Source: Evernia prunastri
Taxonomy: Eukaryota; Ascomycota; Lecanoromycetes; Lecanorales; Parmeliaceae
Direction of reading: 5' to 3'
Length of the DNA stretch: 64,000 nt
Assembly (NCBI GenBank): GCA_003184365.1
Contig: NKYR01000074.1
Coordinates: 62,680-126,679 of the forward strand
In this document: one piece after another, positions 44,007 to 54,882 of the stretch
Layout: every line of letters begins with the position of its first letter
Numbering within the stretch: the first letter of the stretch is position 1
Translations under genes and position numbers: made by a program
Notes under the pieces: generated by a model
What the model was told of the DNA's origin: nothing
Databases searched by the model: none
What the model saw: only the letters and a program-made list of their open reading frames with translations

Positions 44007-47000
44007 ATGGACCAGCAACCACATCCTGGCGTAGCCGGCCCCGCGGGCAGGCGACTGCATATCGCTCATAGGCGCAGTCCTTCAGAGATGACCCCATTGC
44101 TCAGTAAGTCCCCTCAATGTATATTTTAGTTCGAAGTTGGATGATGCATTGAGCCTTCCACACCTAAGCCTAGTGAACACGTTGCTGATTAGGTCATTGC
44201 TGTAGTGGAACAACTCGCTTTGCAGCAACAAATAGAACATCTTCAACAACAGCAACAACAAATCGCTGGAGTGCACCAGCAATATGTACAGATGGGGATG
44301 ATCCCTCAACAACAACAACTACCTACTGTCAGCTTTCCGCCTCAGCAAGCGATGCAGGGACAGTTCACCATGGCAGGCATGTCGCCCCACGCAAACGCAT
44401 TCCAATTCCCACAGCAACCCCAGCAACAGCAGCTGGGCGTCCCAATGAACGCACCAACACAGCCTGCGTCACACCGGCGTAACCAGTCGGCAATGCCGAA
44501 CATGAGCATGGGCCCACCTCCAGCACCCTCCTCCGGAGCTTCCGGCTCAGCTTTCGGTGACTTTTCTCAACAGAATATAGGCAATCAAGGCCGTGACGGC
44601 GCAGCACAGCGTGGCGGCCGTGGTGGAGGACCACCAGGTGGTGGTCATCAGCGTCGTCATTCTCTTGCCTTGCCCGAGGCGAAGAAGGCCGCGGAGCTCG
44701 CACAACAGAAGCGGACAACTTCTGGATTTCAGTTCCCAATCCCTGGTGCTCAAGGTGCTTCTCCAACCGCTGCGGATAGGTCCTTGAGCCCGACGACAGT
44801 TGACGAGAAGAGTGCCGACTCTCAGCAATTCCTTAGTCCGTCTGGTCTTAGCGCCCGTGCAGGTAACCGAGGTGCTCCTACCCATGGGAGAAGCCAAAGC
44901 ATGGCCATGGGTAGTGGACGTGGTGCACCCCCGGGTCGTGGTGCTGGCGGATTCCAATTCCCGCCACCAATGGCGACCAACGACGCTGGTGCGAGCTCTG
45001 CGGGACACCAATCCGAATTTCAGCGGCGAGGCAGTCAAAATGGCCATGGCCGGACATCATCACGAAACTTCGAGAGTAATTGGAGGTCACAAGGTGGTAA
45101 CCAGCCACAGATGCAGGAACAGCAACCACCGATGGGTAACTTCGGACAGAACCAGAATCCGAACGCCAACGTCTTCCAACCTGGACACAGAGTGAGAGGC
45201 TCTATGAATCAATCGATAGGTTCCCTTGGTCAATTTCAGTTTCCAAACCAACCACAACTGGTTCAGCTGCCGCAGGGTCAGGTCATGCTTCAACAGCCCC
45301 AGGTTTTTGCTGGCCAGCAGGTCAATCCTCTGCAGATGAATCAACTACAAGCATTACAAGCGGCCCAGCTCAGTGGGCAGCAATTTAACGCCCAACCAAA
45401 TCAATCCTCTCAACCTCAGCTATCCGCACAGCAGCAGGCACGAAAGACCCTATTCACTCCTTATCTTCCTCAGGCAAACCTGCCAGCTTTGTTGAACAAT
45501 GACCAACTCGTAGCTGGTATACTACGAGTAAACAAGAAGAACCGTAGCGACGCCTATGTTACCGCCAGTGATTTGGATGCGGATATCTTCATATGTGGGA
45601 GCAAAGACAGGAACCGAGCATTAGAGGGCGACTATGTTGCTATCGAACTCCTTGACGTGGATGAGGTCTGGGGACAGAAGCGCGAAAAGGAAGAGAAAAA
45701 GAAACGCAAGGATATCTCAGACGCGAGAAGTGGTAACAGCAGCAATGCGGCCGAAGGGCGACCCCGAAGTGATTCGGCTGCCAACGGTGATAATGGACAG
45801 AATGGGGCCTCCGAGGGCGGTCTTCGAAGGAGAGGCAGTTTGAGACAACGTCCAACCCAGAAGAAAAACGATGATGTGGAGGTCGAGGGCCAGAGCTTGC
45901 TGCTGATGGAGGAAGAGGAAGTGAATGACGAACAGAAACCGCTGTACGCTGGCCACGTAGTTGCAGTTATCGAGCGCGTGGCTGGACAAATGTTCTCAGG
46001 GTTAGTCATAACAGTCCAATCTTGCCATGCATCCGGACGCTAACAAATATAGGACTCTCGGACTTCTGCGACCTAGTAGCCAAGCTACCAAGGAGAAACA
46101 GGAGGCTGAGCGTCAAAACCGCGATGGTGGCCCAGGTCGTCATCAACAAGACAGACAACCAGATAAGCCAAAAATTGTCTGGTTCAAACCTACTGACAAG
46201 CGTGTACCTCTGATCGCTATCCCAACCGAGCAGGCCCCACGAGATTTTGTGGAGAGACATCAAGATTATGCCAGCAGCATATTCGTTGCGTGCATCAAAC
46301 GATGGCCAATCACCTCATTGCATCCGTTTGGCACACTGGTAGAACAGCTTGGTAAGATGGGCGATCTGAGAGTGGAGACCAACGCATTGCTCAGGGACAA
46401 TAACTTCGGTCCCGACGAGTTCTCGGATGCTGTATTAAAAAACATCGGCTTTGACGAGTGGTCGATTAGTAATGAATCTGAGGAGGCCGTGGCTTCCAGG
46501 AGAGACTTCCGGGAAGAGACCACATTCACCATCGATCCGAACGGAACGCAAGAGTTGGACGACGCGATTCATGTGAAAGAACTTGCAGGTGGAGTCGTGG
46601 AGATCGGTATTCACGTCGCTGATGCGGCTCACTTTATTAAAGCAAATTCGCTCGTTGACCGTGAAGCAAAGAAGCGCGGAACGGGTGTTTATCTCGTAAA
46701 TCGAGCGGTCAACATGCTTCCACCACGACTCGCATCCGATATCTGCTCGTTGAGTCCTGGAGAGGAGCGATTCACTGTCAGTGTCGTCTTCAAGGTCGAT
46801 CTTGAATCTGGCCGTGTGATCGATGACGAAACGTGGATTGGAAAGGCAATGATCAAAAGTGCGGGTAAATTGACTTACGACGACGTTGATGCTGTCATTG
46901 GTGGCAAAACAGAGGTTGACCTTCAGGGGGCTACCGCCAAGGACATCCACACATTAAAGGTTCGTTTGCTGGGAGAAGAAGAAACGACATGGAACCAGGC

Positions 47001-48484
47001 TGACATTTGACAGAAAATCGCACAACAATTTCGTGAATCGAGATATGGATCTCGAACCGCAGACGTGCCACCTCTGCGCTTGCTTCATCAGCTCGATGAC
47101 GAGAATGTCCCAGTTGAGCACAACATCTTCGACTCCACACCGGCACATGAAATCATTGAAGAGCTCGGTCACAAAGCCAACGCTTTCGTTGCTCAAAAGA
47201 TTGCGACAGCTTTGCCTGAGAAGGCGTTCCTTCGCCGTCAAGCTCCGCCAAATGCAAGGAGATTGGCAACGTTTGCTGAGCGGATGACAAAAATTGGATT
47301 TGAGGTCGATACTTCAAGCAGTGGAACCCTGCAAAATAGCCTCTTCGACGTGAAGGACGCAGATTTGCGCAAGGTACGTCCTTTGTCTCCAAAAATCGAA
47401 AGGGTCGAGGCTAATTCCAAGACAGGGCATGGAAACTTTACTCGTCAAGGCCATGCAGCGCGCCAAATACTTCGTTCTTGGAAAGTTGAGACGCGAACAG
47501 CTCCAACAGTACCCCCAACATTACGCCTTGAACCTTCCACTATATACACACTTTACAAACCCATCTCGACGATATGCAGATATTGTCGTTCATCGACAAC
47601 TTGAGGCAGCGCTTTCTAATGGTGCTATCGAATTCACCGAAGATGTGGAGAACCTTGCAAAGACAGCCGAGTCTTGCAACACAAAGAAAGACTCTGCGCA
47701 GAGTGCTCAGGAGCAGAGCGTTCACATCGAATCATGTCGAATCATGGACAAAAAGAGAGTGGAGCTTGGCAGCGACTTCATCAGCGAAGGCATTGTTATC
47801 TGTGTCTACGAGTCCGCTTTCGATGTCTTGATACCCGAGTATGGCTTCGAAAAGCGTGTTCACTGTGACCAACTTCCGCTAAAGAAAGCCGAATTTCGGA
47901 AGGACGAGCGTGTGCTTGAATTGTACTGGGAGAAAGGCGTGCCTTCTTCTGCCTACGTGCCCGAAGATGAGCGTCCAAAAGCCACTACCAGCACAAGACA
48001 CCACGGTAGCACTGCGGGTCGCCAAGGAGATAGCAAGCAACAGAACAGAGCGCGCGAAGACTTGCAAAGAAGGCAGACGGAGACTGGCACAATGTCTTCG
48101 GATGATGTTGACGCCTTATTTGATGACGAGGACAACGTTTCCGAGATAACCGAATCTACTGCTGGTGTATCGTTGGGAGCCTCGACGTCTGATCGCCCTA
48201 CACAAAGCATGCCTCCATCCCCAACCCACAACGGTTCGGCTGGCGATCAAACCCCTCTACGGACCCAGTCTGATTCAAAGCTTGCCTCCAGCGTGGGAGA
48301 CAGCCCGGAAGCGAAACTAAGCAACAAGGAGAAGTACCTGGGCCTCTTCAAGCTTAGAGAGGAAGGCGGAGAGTATATCCAGGATGTCACGGAAATGACC
48401 CGAGTTCCAGTCATCTTGAAAACCGATCTCACCAAGAGCCCACCGTGTTTAACAATTCGCTCAATGAACCCTTACGCTCTGTAA
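44007..48484 (+). CDS. SSD1: Translational repressor SSD1 (RNase II-like, RNB family)
   Basis: Five exons: 44007-44103, 44206-46000, 46053-46959, 47014-47373 and 47426-48484 (1405 residues); introns of 102, 52, 54 and 52 nt, all in phase. The Gln/Asn/Gly-rich N-terminus holds HxRxxS kinase sites at H21, H122, H180, H259 and H313 and FQFP motifs at 98, 207, 282 and 376. Cold-shock-type RNA-binding domains begin at KTLFTPYLPQANLPALLNND. The RNB domain has FTIDPNGTQELDDAIHV, with Glu where active members have Asp, GIHVADAAHFI and THFTNPSRRYADIVVHRQL. SSD1 binds mRNAs of cell-wall proteins and is controlled by the NDR kinase Cbk1/COT1. It is considered nuclease-dead in yeast. Confidence 0.95.
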
Positions 48485-49813
48485 GGGCCAAATCATAACA
48501 TGAAGATGGGAAGAGTGGAGTGACAGGCATTCCGGGGCAGGGCCACGTAGGACACACTATTCACATCCGCCGGTGTCAAACCTGGGGACCTTGTTCAACT
48601 CGGAGCTGTGAAGCGCGTGACATTTCCCAACACCCAACGGCAAGCTGCTATTCGTGAAAGATGGATTTGAGGCATTGGTCTTGCGGACGGAATGGTAGGC
48701 TGCCATTGTCTGCGGCGAATCATGATCTTGGCATCTGGGATGGCAGAAAGACGGTTCTGATATCATAGCCTTGGTTGAGATGGAGAAGAGTGTTTATAAA
48801 GTTGCATATTAGCCCAGTAGCTACTTACCCATGTCTAGTCAAATACAATACATCTCATAACCTTTCATACTACAATTACTACTACCATACGATGGATATG
48901 TAACATCTCTGTCGCTGAATAGAGTTTTGTCGTGTTGCTATTTATTGCGTGTGTTGTGTGACGGTAGCGAGGATGACACGAGGGATTATAGGTATTATTG
49001 GATTGGTGGATCGTACATGATCGTACTCGCAAGCAGGTCCCAATATATAAGGTACTACCTCTTATTGAGCGTAAAGTACAGTAAGTACCTACTTTAGGGC
49101 TGCATTTGTTAGAGTAGAGCTTGGCAGTCTTGGCCAAGGGAAAGAAAGTTTCCCCGCAAGAACCGGTGTTCGACGACTCGAGTAGATTGACCTACCTGTC
49201 TCCATGGATAGATGAACTTATATATTAAGGATACACCTGTCTTCGCTATCATCTATCTCTTCCAAGTGTTGTATAAATTCTTCTTTCCACTTGTTTCCCT
49301 GTGTGTCAACTCGCACAGAGTAGTCATTTTTCTGTAGTCACTCCTGCTTAGCCCATGACCTATCACACCTTAGAGTTGTGGATCGTGGCAACCCTTGGCC
49401 TCAATTCCAACAACACCACCATCCCCACTGCAAGTCTGCCTCCACCTCTGGTGCATCAGTCCATGTAGCAGCACCTTGCTTGCTCGAGCTTTCTTGCAGG
49501 CTTTGTGAGGCCTCTTCATCCGATTCTCAAGCGGTAAGAACGCCCCTTGCGTCAACCTCGTAGCATCCTTTGATAACCGAAGTCAGAGCTCATCGCCCAT
49601 CCACAACAGTCTCCTTCAATACCCCCAACGATTCTGCCTGCTCGTTGAGCCTCCAAACCTTCCTGGTTGAGCCTGCCGCCATTTCACGCCAATTTCCTCA
49701 ATTTCCCTCAACGACCTGACCCAACGCTCGCCTTCCCCTAAGAGACGTCTCAGACTTCCTCCACAGAACTTAACATCAGAGAAGATCTTCAAATTCAAAC
49801 GCACGTCGACACA
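48485..49813. other. Intergenic: SSD1 3' region and upstream region of next gene
   Basis: 1.3 kb with no credible gene. Contains GTAAGTACCTACTTTAGG (49081-49098) and AT-rich DNA; the last 550 bp are CT-rich and most likely a transcribed leader. Confidence 0.5.
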
Positions 49814-51517
49814 ATGGATCCATGGAAGAGCTGGGCCATTGTTGGCATCTTTGGTCTAGGAGCTGCATACTACTACAGCCAATCCGGCAAATCCAGGCGT
49901 GGCAGAGGTCGTGCTCCGCCGCTGGTTTCAACAGAGCAGATTCAGGGACGTGGGTCAGATCAGCGAAATGACAGCAAAGACAAGAGGAAGAAGAAAGGTA
50001 AATCATCTGATACATCCGATCAACTGGGGAGCGATGTCCCAGAAGAGTCTTCGGCTTCAGTACAGAATGGCACCAATGGCGCAGTGAAGAAGCGCAAAGG
50101 TGGCAAGAAACAGCCTAGCAAGCTTGCTCAAAGTTCAGCTGTTGAAGTCAACCCAGAGCAAGGTGTTGCCGTTGAAAATGATATCGCCGAAGATGAAGGC
50201 ATCGACAATGAGGAATTTGCCAGACAACTATCGGGACTGAAAAAAGGAACTTCTCTTAAAAAGCCTGTCACTCATCATGAGAACAAGAAAACAAAGAAGC
50301 AGGGCAAACGTAACGAAGCACCACCACAAGTCATGAACGGTTCCGCCTTGAAGACAAATGGGGTCGCAAGCTCACAAGACATGTCCACTGCTTCTTCTAC
50401 TACAGGAGCCGATGCCGATGACGACCTCTCGCCTGCAATGTCTCCAGATCTTCGCGCCGCTCAGACTACTACACCCTCCAGTACAGATGTCTCGGACATG
50501 CTCGAGCCAGCGTCGAAGGGACCATCAATTCTTCGCATCACCGAGCCAGCAAACTCGCAACCATCCAGACAGCCAAAGGCTCAGAAAACTGCACCAGAGC
50601 CTGAGACTAAGAAGCAGAGGCAAAATAGGCAGAAGAATGAGGAGAAGAAGGCATTGCGTGAACAAGCTGAAAAAGAGAGACGCGCCTTGCAGGAGAAGCA
50701 GCTTCGCACTGCCAGAGAAGCCGAGGGTAGGCCTGCAAAGAATGGTCTAGGTCCTTCACAACCACCATCTGCCAATGCGTGGAACAAGCCAGCTAGCGCT
50801 GGAACTCATTCTACAGGACCAGCTGCAAATATCAGCAGCGTCTCCTTGCTTGATACATTTGAAGACGTACCCACAGCAGTTGGGAATCCTAGTGGCATCA
50901 ACGGTGGGGCAAATGATATGTCCGTAGACGAGAAAGCGTGGAACAATGACTTGCCTTCTGAAGAGGACCAAATGAGAATGATCACTGAAATGGACAGCGA
51001 CAACACTTGGAGTACAGTTGCTAAGGGCGGTAAGAGTAAAAAGAAATCGTCCGTGGCAACCACTGCAGATACAAATCAAGCAAAATCTCTCGGCTACCAA
51101 AAGAAAGACACACCAAACACCCAGTCTGCATCTTTGATGACCTCTACAGACAACAATAACGGAACCACAAAAGCTAACCGCAACGGTACATCAAGCACAA
51201 TGTCGGCCACTTCTGCAGAGCACGGCAATAGCATATCTTCTGGAGCTGGAAAGAAGGATATATCAACAGAAGTGATAGCAGCAAACGAGGGGCGTCTTAA
51301 CGATACAACATCCCATGGCACTGATACCAATGGGGTTGAGTCTGCATCTAGCAAAGCTACTGATGCTAAGAAGGCAAAACATGTCAAAGCAACCTACGAG
51401 ACTATCGATCATAGCGTATGGACAAGAGAGAATATCACCGAGCATCCAGACTACGACCCCGACTTCCCATACGCTTTGACTGGCCATCCCGACGATGATG
51501 AATGGGCTGTCTGTTAA
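49814..51517 (+). CDS. Low-complexity hypothetical protein with N-terminal membrane anchor
   Basis: Single-exon, 567 residues. MDPWKSWAIVGIFGLGAAYYYSQ is one short membrane helix at the extreme N-terminus, followed at once by basic SGKSRRGRGR, the layout of a signal-anchored ER or outer-membrane protein facing the cytosol. The rest is Lys/Gln/Ser/Ala-rich and disordered, with a charged coiled coil (NRQKNEEKKALREQAEKERR) and WSTVAKGGKSKKK. The end is ordered-looking and acidic: YETIDHSVWTRENITEHPDYD then FPYALTGHPDDDEWAV. I recognise it as a type conserved in filamentous ascomycetes but know no function. The layout resembles ribosome- or RNA-binding ER proteins, which is inference only. Confidence 0.75.
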   Translation: MDPWKSWAIVGIFGLGAAYYYSQSGKSRRGRGRAPPLVSTEQIQGRGSDQRNDSKDKRKKKGKSSDTSDQLGSDVPEESSASVQNGTNGAVKKRKGGKKQPSKLAQSSAVEVNPEQGVAVENDIAEDEGIDNEEFARQLSGLKKGTSLKKPVTHHENKKTKKQGKRNEAPPQVMNGSALKTNGVASSQDMSTASSTTGADADDDLSPAMSPDLRAAQTTTPSSTDVSDMLEPASKGPSILRITEPANSQPSRQPKAQKTAPEPETKKQRQNRQKNEEKKALREQAEKERRALQEKQLRTAREAEGRPAKNGLGPSQPPSANAWNKPASAGTHSTGPAANISSVSLLDTFEDVPTAVGNPSGINGGANDMSVDEKAWNNDLPSEEDQMRMITEMDSDNTWSTVAKGGKSKKKSSVATTADTNQAKSLGYQKKDTPNTQSASLMTSTDNNNGTTKANRNGTSSTMSATSAEHGNSISSGAGKKDISTEVIAANEGRLNDTTSHGTDTNGVESASSKATDAKKAKHVKATYETIDHSVWTRENITEHPDYDPDFPYALTGHPDDDEWAVC

Positions 51518-52045
51518 GTGGTAAGAGTATGTGGGGAGACATGTAGTCAGTGAAGAAGCTTCTAATCTGTTGTTGGTACACATGACTAACAGCGCTATAG
51601 CTATCTCGTGTGACATTTATCGGAAACACCAGTGCTACTCCAATTCAAACCATTGGGAGGCTGCAATTTTGCGCTCTATTAGCAGCATAATCGGGGACGC
51701 ATGGGAGCGAAGCATTTACGGCGCATGTGTGCAAAAGTCCGGGATCCCTTTCAATAGGCCATCCGTAGTGTTGGCATGTACTCCTACTTATTATCGTGCT
51801 AGGATGGAGAGATTGCGGTTATGTTTCTTCTTCTTGTTGTACTTATACATTATGTACAAACTGAGAAGGTCGTTGCCGGAGAAGCCAGGTCTATCAAAGC
51901 AAGCCCCTTTACACCACTACAAGGCCTGAGGCAGTGAGCTGGCTATTCAGACGAACAGAGGCGTTTGCATGTATCTTACTGCTCTACAACTAGAGCGACC
52001 TTTTCACCCTCGAGAAGGATTGCCCGTAGACGACTAACGTAAGAG

Positions 52046-52193
52046 TATGGAGCAAAAATAATGCATAGAGGGAAATTTTGTGCGGGCGAAACCCCTTAAA
52101 ATTTCTAAGTCCCACTATAAGGCAAGGTTACCGGCTTCACTGTAGGACTTGGAATTTTTAAGGTTCCCTCTATGCATTATTTATGCGCCATAT
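52046..52193. mobile_element. MITE-like element, family 2 (148 bp)
   Basis: Ends are TATGGAGCAAAAATAATGCA and its inverse (reverse strand TATGGCGCATAAATAATGCA), continuing TAGAGGGAA. Inner arms CCTTAAAATTTCTAAGTCC and the inverse of CCTTAAAAATTCCAAGTCC pair too, so almost the whole unit folds back; the left arm has a roughly 19-nt insertion. TA at both ends suggests a Tc1/mariner-like target. Confidence 0.72.
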
Positions 52194-52756
52194 TTTTACC
52201 TTGTATCTCATGCAAAGGGCGTACATGTATGAATAATGCTATAAAGGTCAGCCCATACGAGGCTCCGATAGTCGATAGAGAATCGAGCTCTATTGCCTCC
52301 TTCGCGCCGGCGTCCTACCTTAGTCCCAAAGGCTAACAAGTTAGCGCTGGAACTAAGCTCAAAAAAGTCTAGATCGCTTCGCGGACTTTTGTTGTAGGAC
52401 GCCTGCTCCAGAAACCCCGTTTTTATCCAAAACGAGCTTCGTGTCAACAAATTTTTGAATCAATCACAGATCCATCAATTCTCATCAAAACCACTTAGAA
52501 ATGTATACTACGACGCGTAGAATTATATAGCGAATTCGTTAGTAACAAAATCTAACTCCCTACGGCAATACCCCGCGTTGTATACCTTACTAACCTTCGA
52601 GGACAGTTGACACCAGACCTATTACGTTCCCTATCTAAATGACCTAACCAACGGGTTACCTCTTTCCGGCAACGGGTCTCGGCGCTAGATTTCCTATCTC
52701 TCAGCGTCCGAGACCCTCCAAACACGGCATTCAAATCGAATTATCAATGAAAGAAA

Positions 52757-52968
52757 GGGGGGGAGCATGTTGATCAAAAGTCCTAAACATGCCAAGACTT
52801 TTCGGATCCGGACCCGGACCCGGACCCGATAGCCAAACTTGGGCCATCTTCCGAATATTACTATAAATTTCAGTATTCTAACTAGGGCAGTCGATTTTCG
52901 CTGTAGGCTTGGCATATTTAGAATAGAATACAAGAAACAGGGGGTTTTTGGTGCAGACCCCCTGCGGG
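52757..52968. mobile_element. Diverged MITE-like element, family 1 copy C
   Basis: Shares with the copy at 29161-29288 the order CAAAAGTCCT, GCCAAGACT, TCGGAT, GATAGC, then GGGCC(A/G)TCTTCCG and AATATTA. The right end, read inverted, has GGGGGTCTGCACCAAAAA. Several differences are C-to-T/G-to-A. It also carries three GGACCC units (52809-52827). Confidence 0.45.
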
Positions 52969-53044
52969 GACCGACTCACTATGCAGCTAAAAATTAAAGT
53001 CACGGTCTAAGCAGGGGGTCGAAAGCTAATGGAGACAAGAGCTC

Positions 53045-53070
53045 TAGGGCTTTAGGGCTTTAGGGCTTTG
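53045..53070. repeat. Telomere-like TAGGGCTT tandem array
   Basis: Three 8-bp units of TAGGGCTT, twice preceded by T to give TTTAGGG, which contains the fungal telomere hexamer TTAGGG. Confidence 0.6.
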
Positions 53071-53289
53071 GACGTTCTTGGCGTCGGGTTCCTAAAACGC
53101 CGATACTTGAAATAGAACATTTGGAAGCGTGTCTTTTCCACCTCGACCTAAGCACATCAGCTTTCGTAGTATATCCCAAAACGCTCATTGCTTTCCTTCC
53201 TTCGCCAAGAGCTGGTCCTAGGAAGTCGCCGCCATCCACGGTACCGACACATCTGCTAGTTGCATTTTTCCTTTGCATGAGCAGCAACC

Positions 53290-54495
53290 ATGGCTCAAAT
53301 ACGCGGCACGGCGGGTTATAATCTCGGTTCGCAAGACAATAGATTTGGTGGACCTGGCAGGGCAGACGCAACGAATGATCCAAGCCCACTGGAGCAACTC
53401 AGGGAGCAGACGAATAAAATCGAGGAGTGGCTGGACACCGCGGCTGACCCTATAAAGCAGTGAGTTGTCTCTTGGGAATGTTGGTTCTGATGGGGCTATG
53501 TGTGCCTGAGTGCATGTCCCTGGGCTTGAAGAAGAGACATCTTGCTGACTCGATGATTTGCTTTCCGTAGATACATACCGGCAGCTGGACGTTTCCTCAT
53601 CGTCTGCACATTCATGGAAGATGCAATAAGGATCATGACCCAGTGGAATGATCAACTCCTCTATCTCAAGGACTACAGACACAGTAAGATCCTCACAATT
53701 TTGCTCCAAGCCTCATTACCTTTACAATTGCTGTACTGATAGATTGCCAGTACCGTGGGGTCTGACACACTCATTTCTTTTCCTCAATGTCATCGCCATG
53801 ATCAGCTGCTCCACCCTTGTTATCATCCGCAAATACACCGAATACGCCGTCTTCGGCCTTATCGGGGTCGTCATTACCCAAGCCCTCGGCTACGGCCTCA
53901 TCTTCGACCTCAACTTCTTCCTGCGCAACCTCAGCGTCATGGGCGGCCTTCTTATGGTTTTGAGTGACAGCTGGGTGCGCAAGAAATTCGCACCAGCGGG
54001 ATTACCTTTGCCCGCGGAGAAGGATCGCAAAAAGTACATTCAACTGGCTGGAAGGATCCTACTCATATTGTTGTTTGTGGGATTCATATGGAGTGGGGAC
54101 TGGGGGATTGCAAGGATATTGGTTAGTCTGTTTGGACTGGTGGCGTGCGTGATGGTTGTAGTGGGCTTCAAGGCCAAGTGGAGTGCGATTTTGTTGGTGG
54201 TGATATTAAGTGTCTTTAATCTGGTGGTCAACAACTTCTGGACGGTAAGATACTCAATCGAAGGCGGATTTCCAATGTCGATGAGCTGACTTTTCGGCTA
54301 CCAGCTGCACGAACACCACCCGCACAAGGATTTCGCCAAATACGACTTCTTTCAGATTCTTTCCATTGTGTAAGTCTTCCCCAAAACCCTTGTCCTTGTT
54401 CTCATGCTAAAAACTTCAACAGCGGCGGGCTCCTCCTGCTGGTCAATATGGGCCCCGGTTCTTTTAGCGTTGACGAGAAGAAGAAGGTGTATTGA
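53290..54495 (+). CDS. ERV29: ER cargo receptor Erv29 / SURF4
   Basis: Five exons: 53290-53459, 53571-53683, 53751-54244, 54305-54369 and 54423-54495 (304 residues), with introns of 111, 67, 60 and 53 nt whose phases all agree. Hallmarks are QYIPAAGRFLIVCTFMEDAI, RIMTQWNDQLLYL, the membrane block TEYAVFGLIGVVITQALGYG, LNFFLRNLSVMGGLLMVLSD and LHEHHPHKDFAKYDFFQ. It ends DEKKKVY, giving Lys at -3 and -4, a dilysine COPI retrieval signal. The receptor cycles between ER and Golgi and packs soluble secretory cargo into COPII vesicles, important for secretion in filamentous fungi. Confidence 0.94.
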
Positions 54496-54882
54496 TCTAT
54501 CTATCAACCATCTTTGGAAGTGGTCTGCTTGGCTACATGTATGCGTTCTTCCTGCCATCTGGAGAAATCATAAGGCATAGTGGAACAGGCGTATGGCCAT
54601 CATCTCGAAGGGAAACTTAGGATCTTGCACATGATGTATCATAGACTCAACCCAAATCAATGACAAAAGTTCCATTCAGACACAATTATCCTGTCCTAGA
54701 TTTCCTTGCCCAATGCTGGTGAGACGGATACTATGATACATAGTCAATTTGCCTTTTCTTGGCCCAGACACCCATCTTTCAACCTTCGAGGCAATCAACC
54801 CCATGTAAACGTTGACATTCGGAGAATCGTAACACTTCGGTCATCACTGGACTTGGTCCTACATTCATAGAAGCTGGTCGAG
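54496..54882. other. Intergenic ERV29 - DPP III
   Basis: Tandem spacing of 387 bp; nothing distinctive seen. Confidence 0.5.

Larger units (their letters stand above)
51518..53289. other. Repeat-bearing intergenic region
   Basis: 1.8 kb without a recognised gene. After 400 bp of 3' sequence come a 148-bp inverted-repeat element (52046-52193), unannotated sequence with broken frames (52200-52740) that could be transposon debris, a diverged family-1 inverted-repeat element (52757-52968) with a GGACCC triplet repeat, and a TAGGGCTT array (53045-53070). Confidence 0.55.

Noticed and set aside
51531..51929. 132-codon plus-strand frame after the anchored hypothetical
   Set aside because: No ATG start at the beginning, lies in the expected 3' untranslated region, and resembles no protein.
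52208..52734. Minus-strand frames in the repeat-bearing gap, considered as retrotransposon pieces
   Set aside because: No reverse transcriptase, integrase or transposase motif is visible, so I only call the region repeat-bearing.
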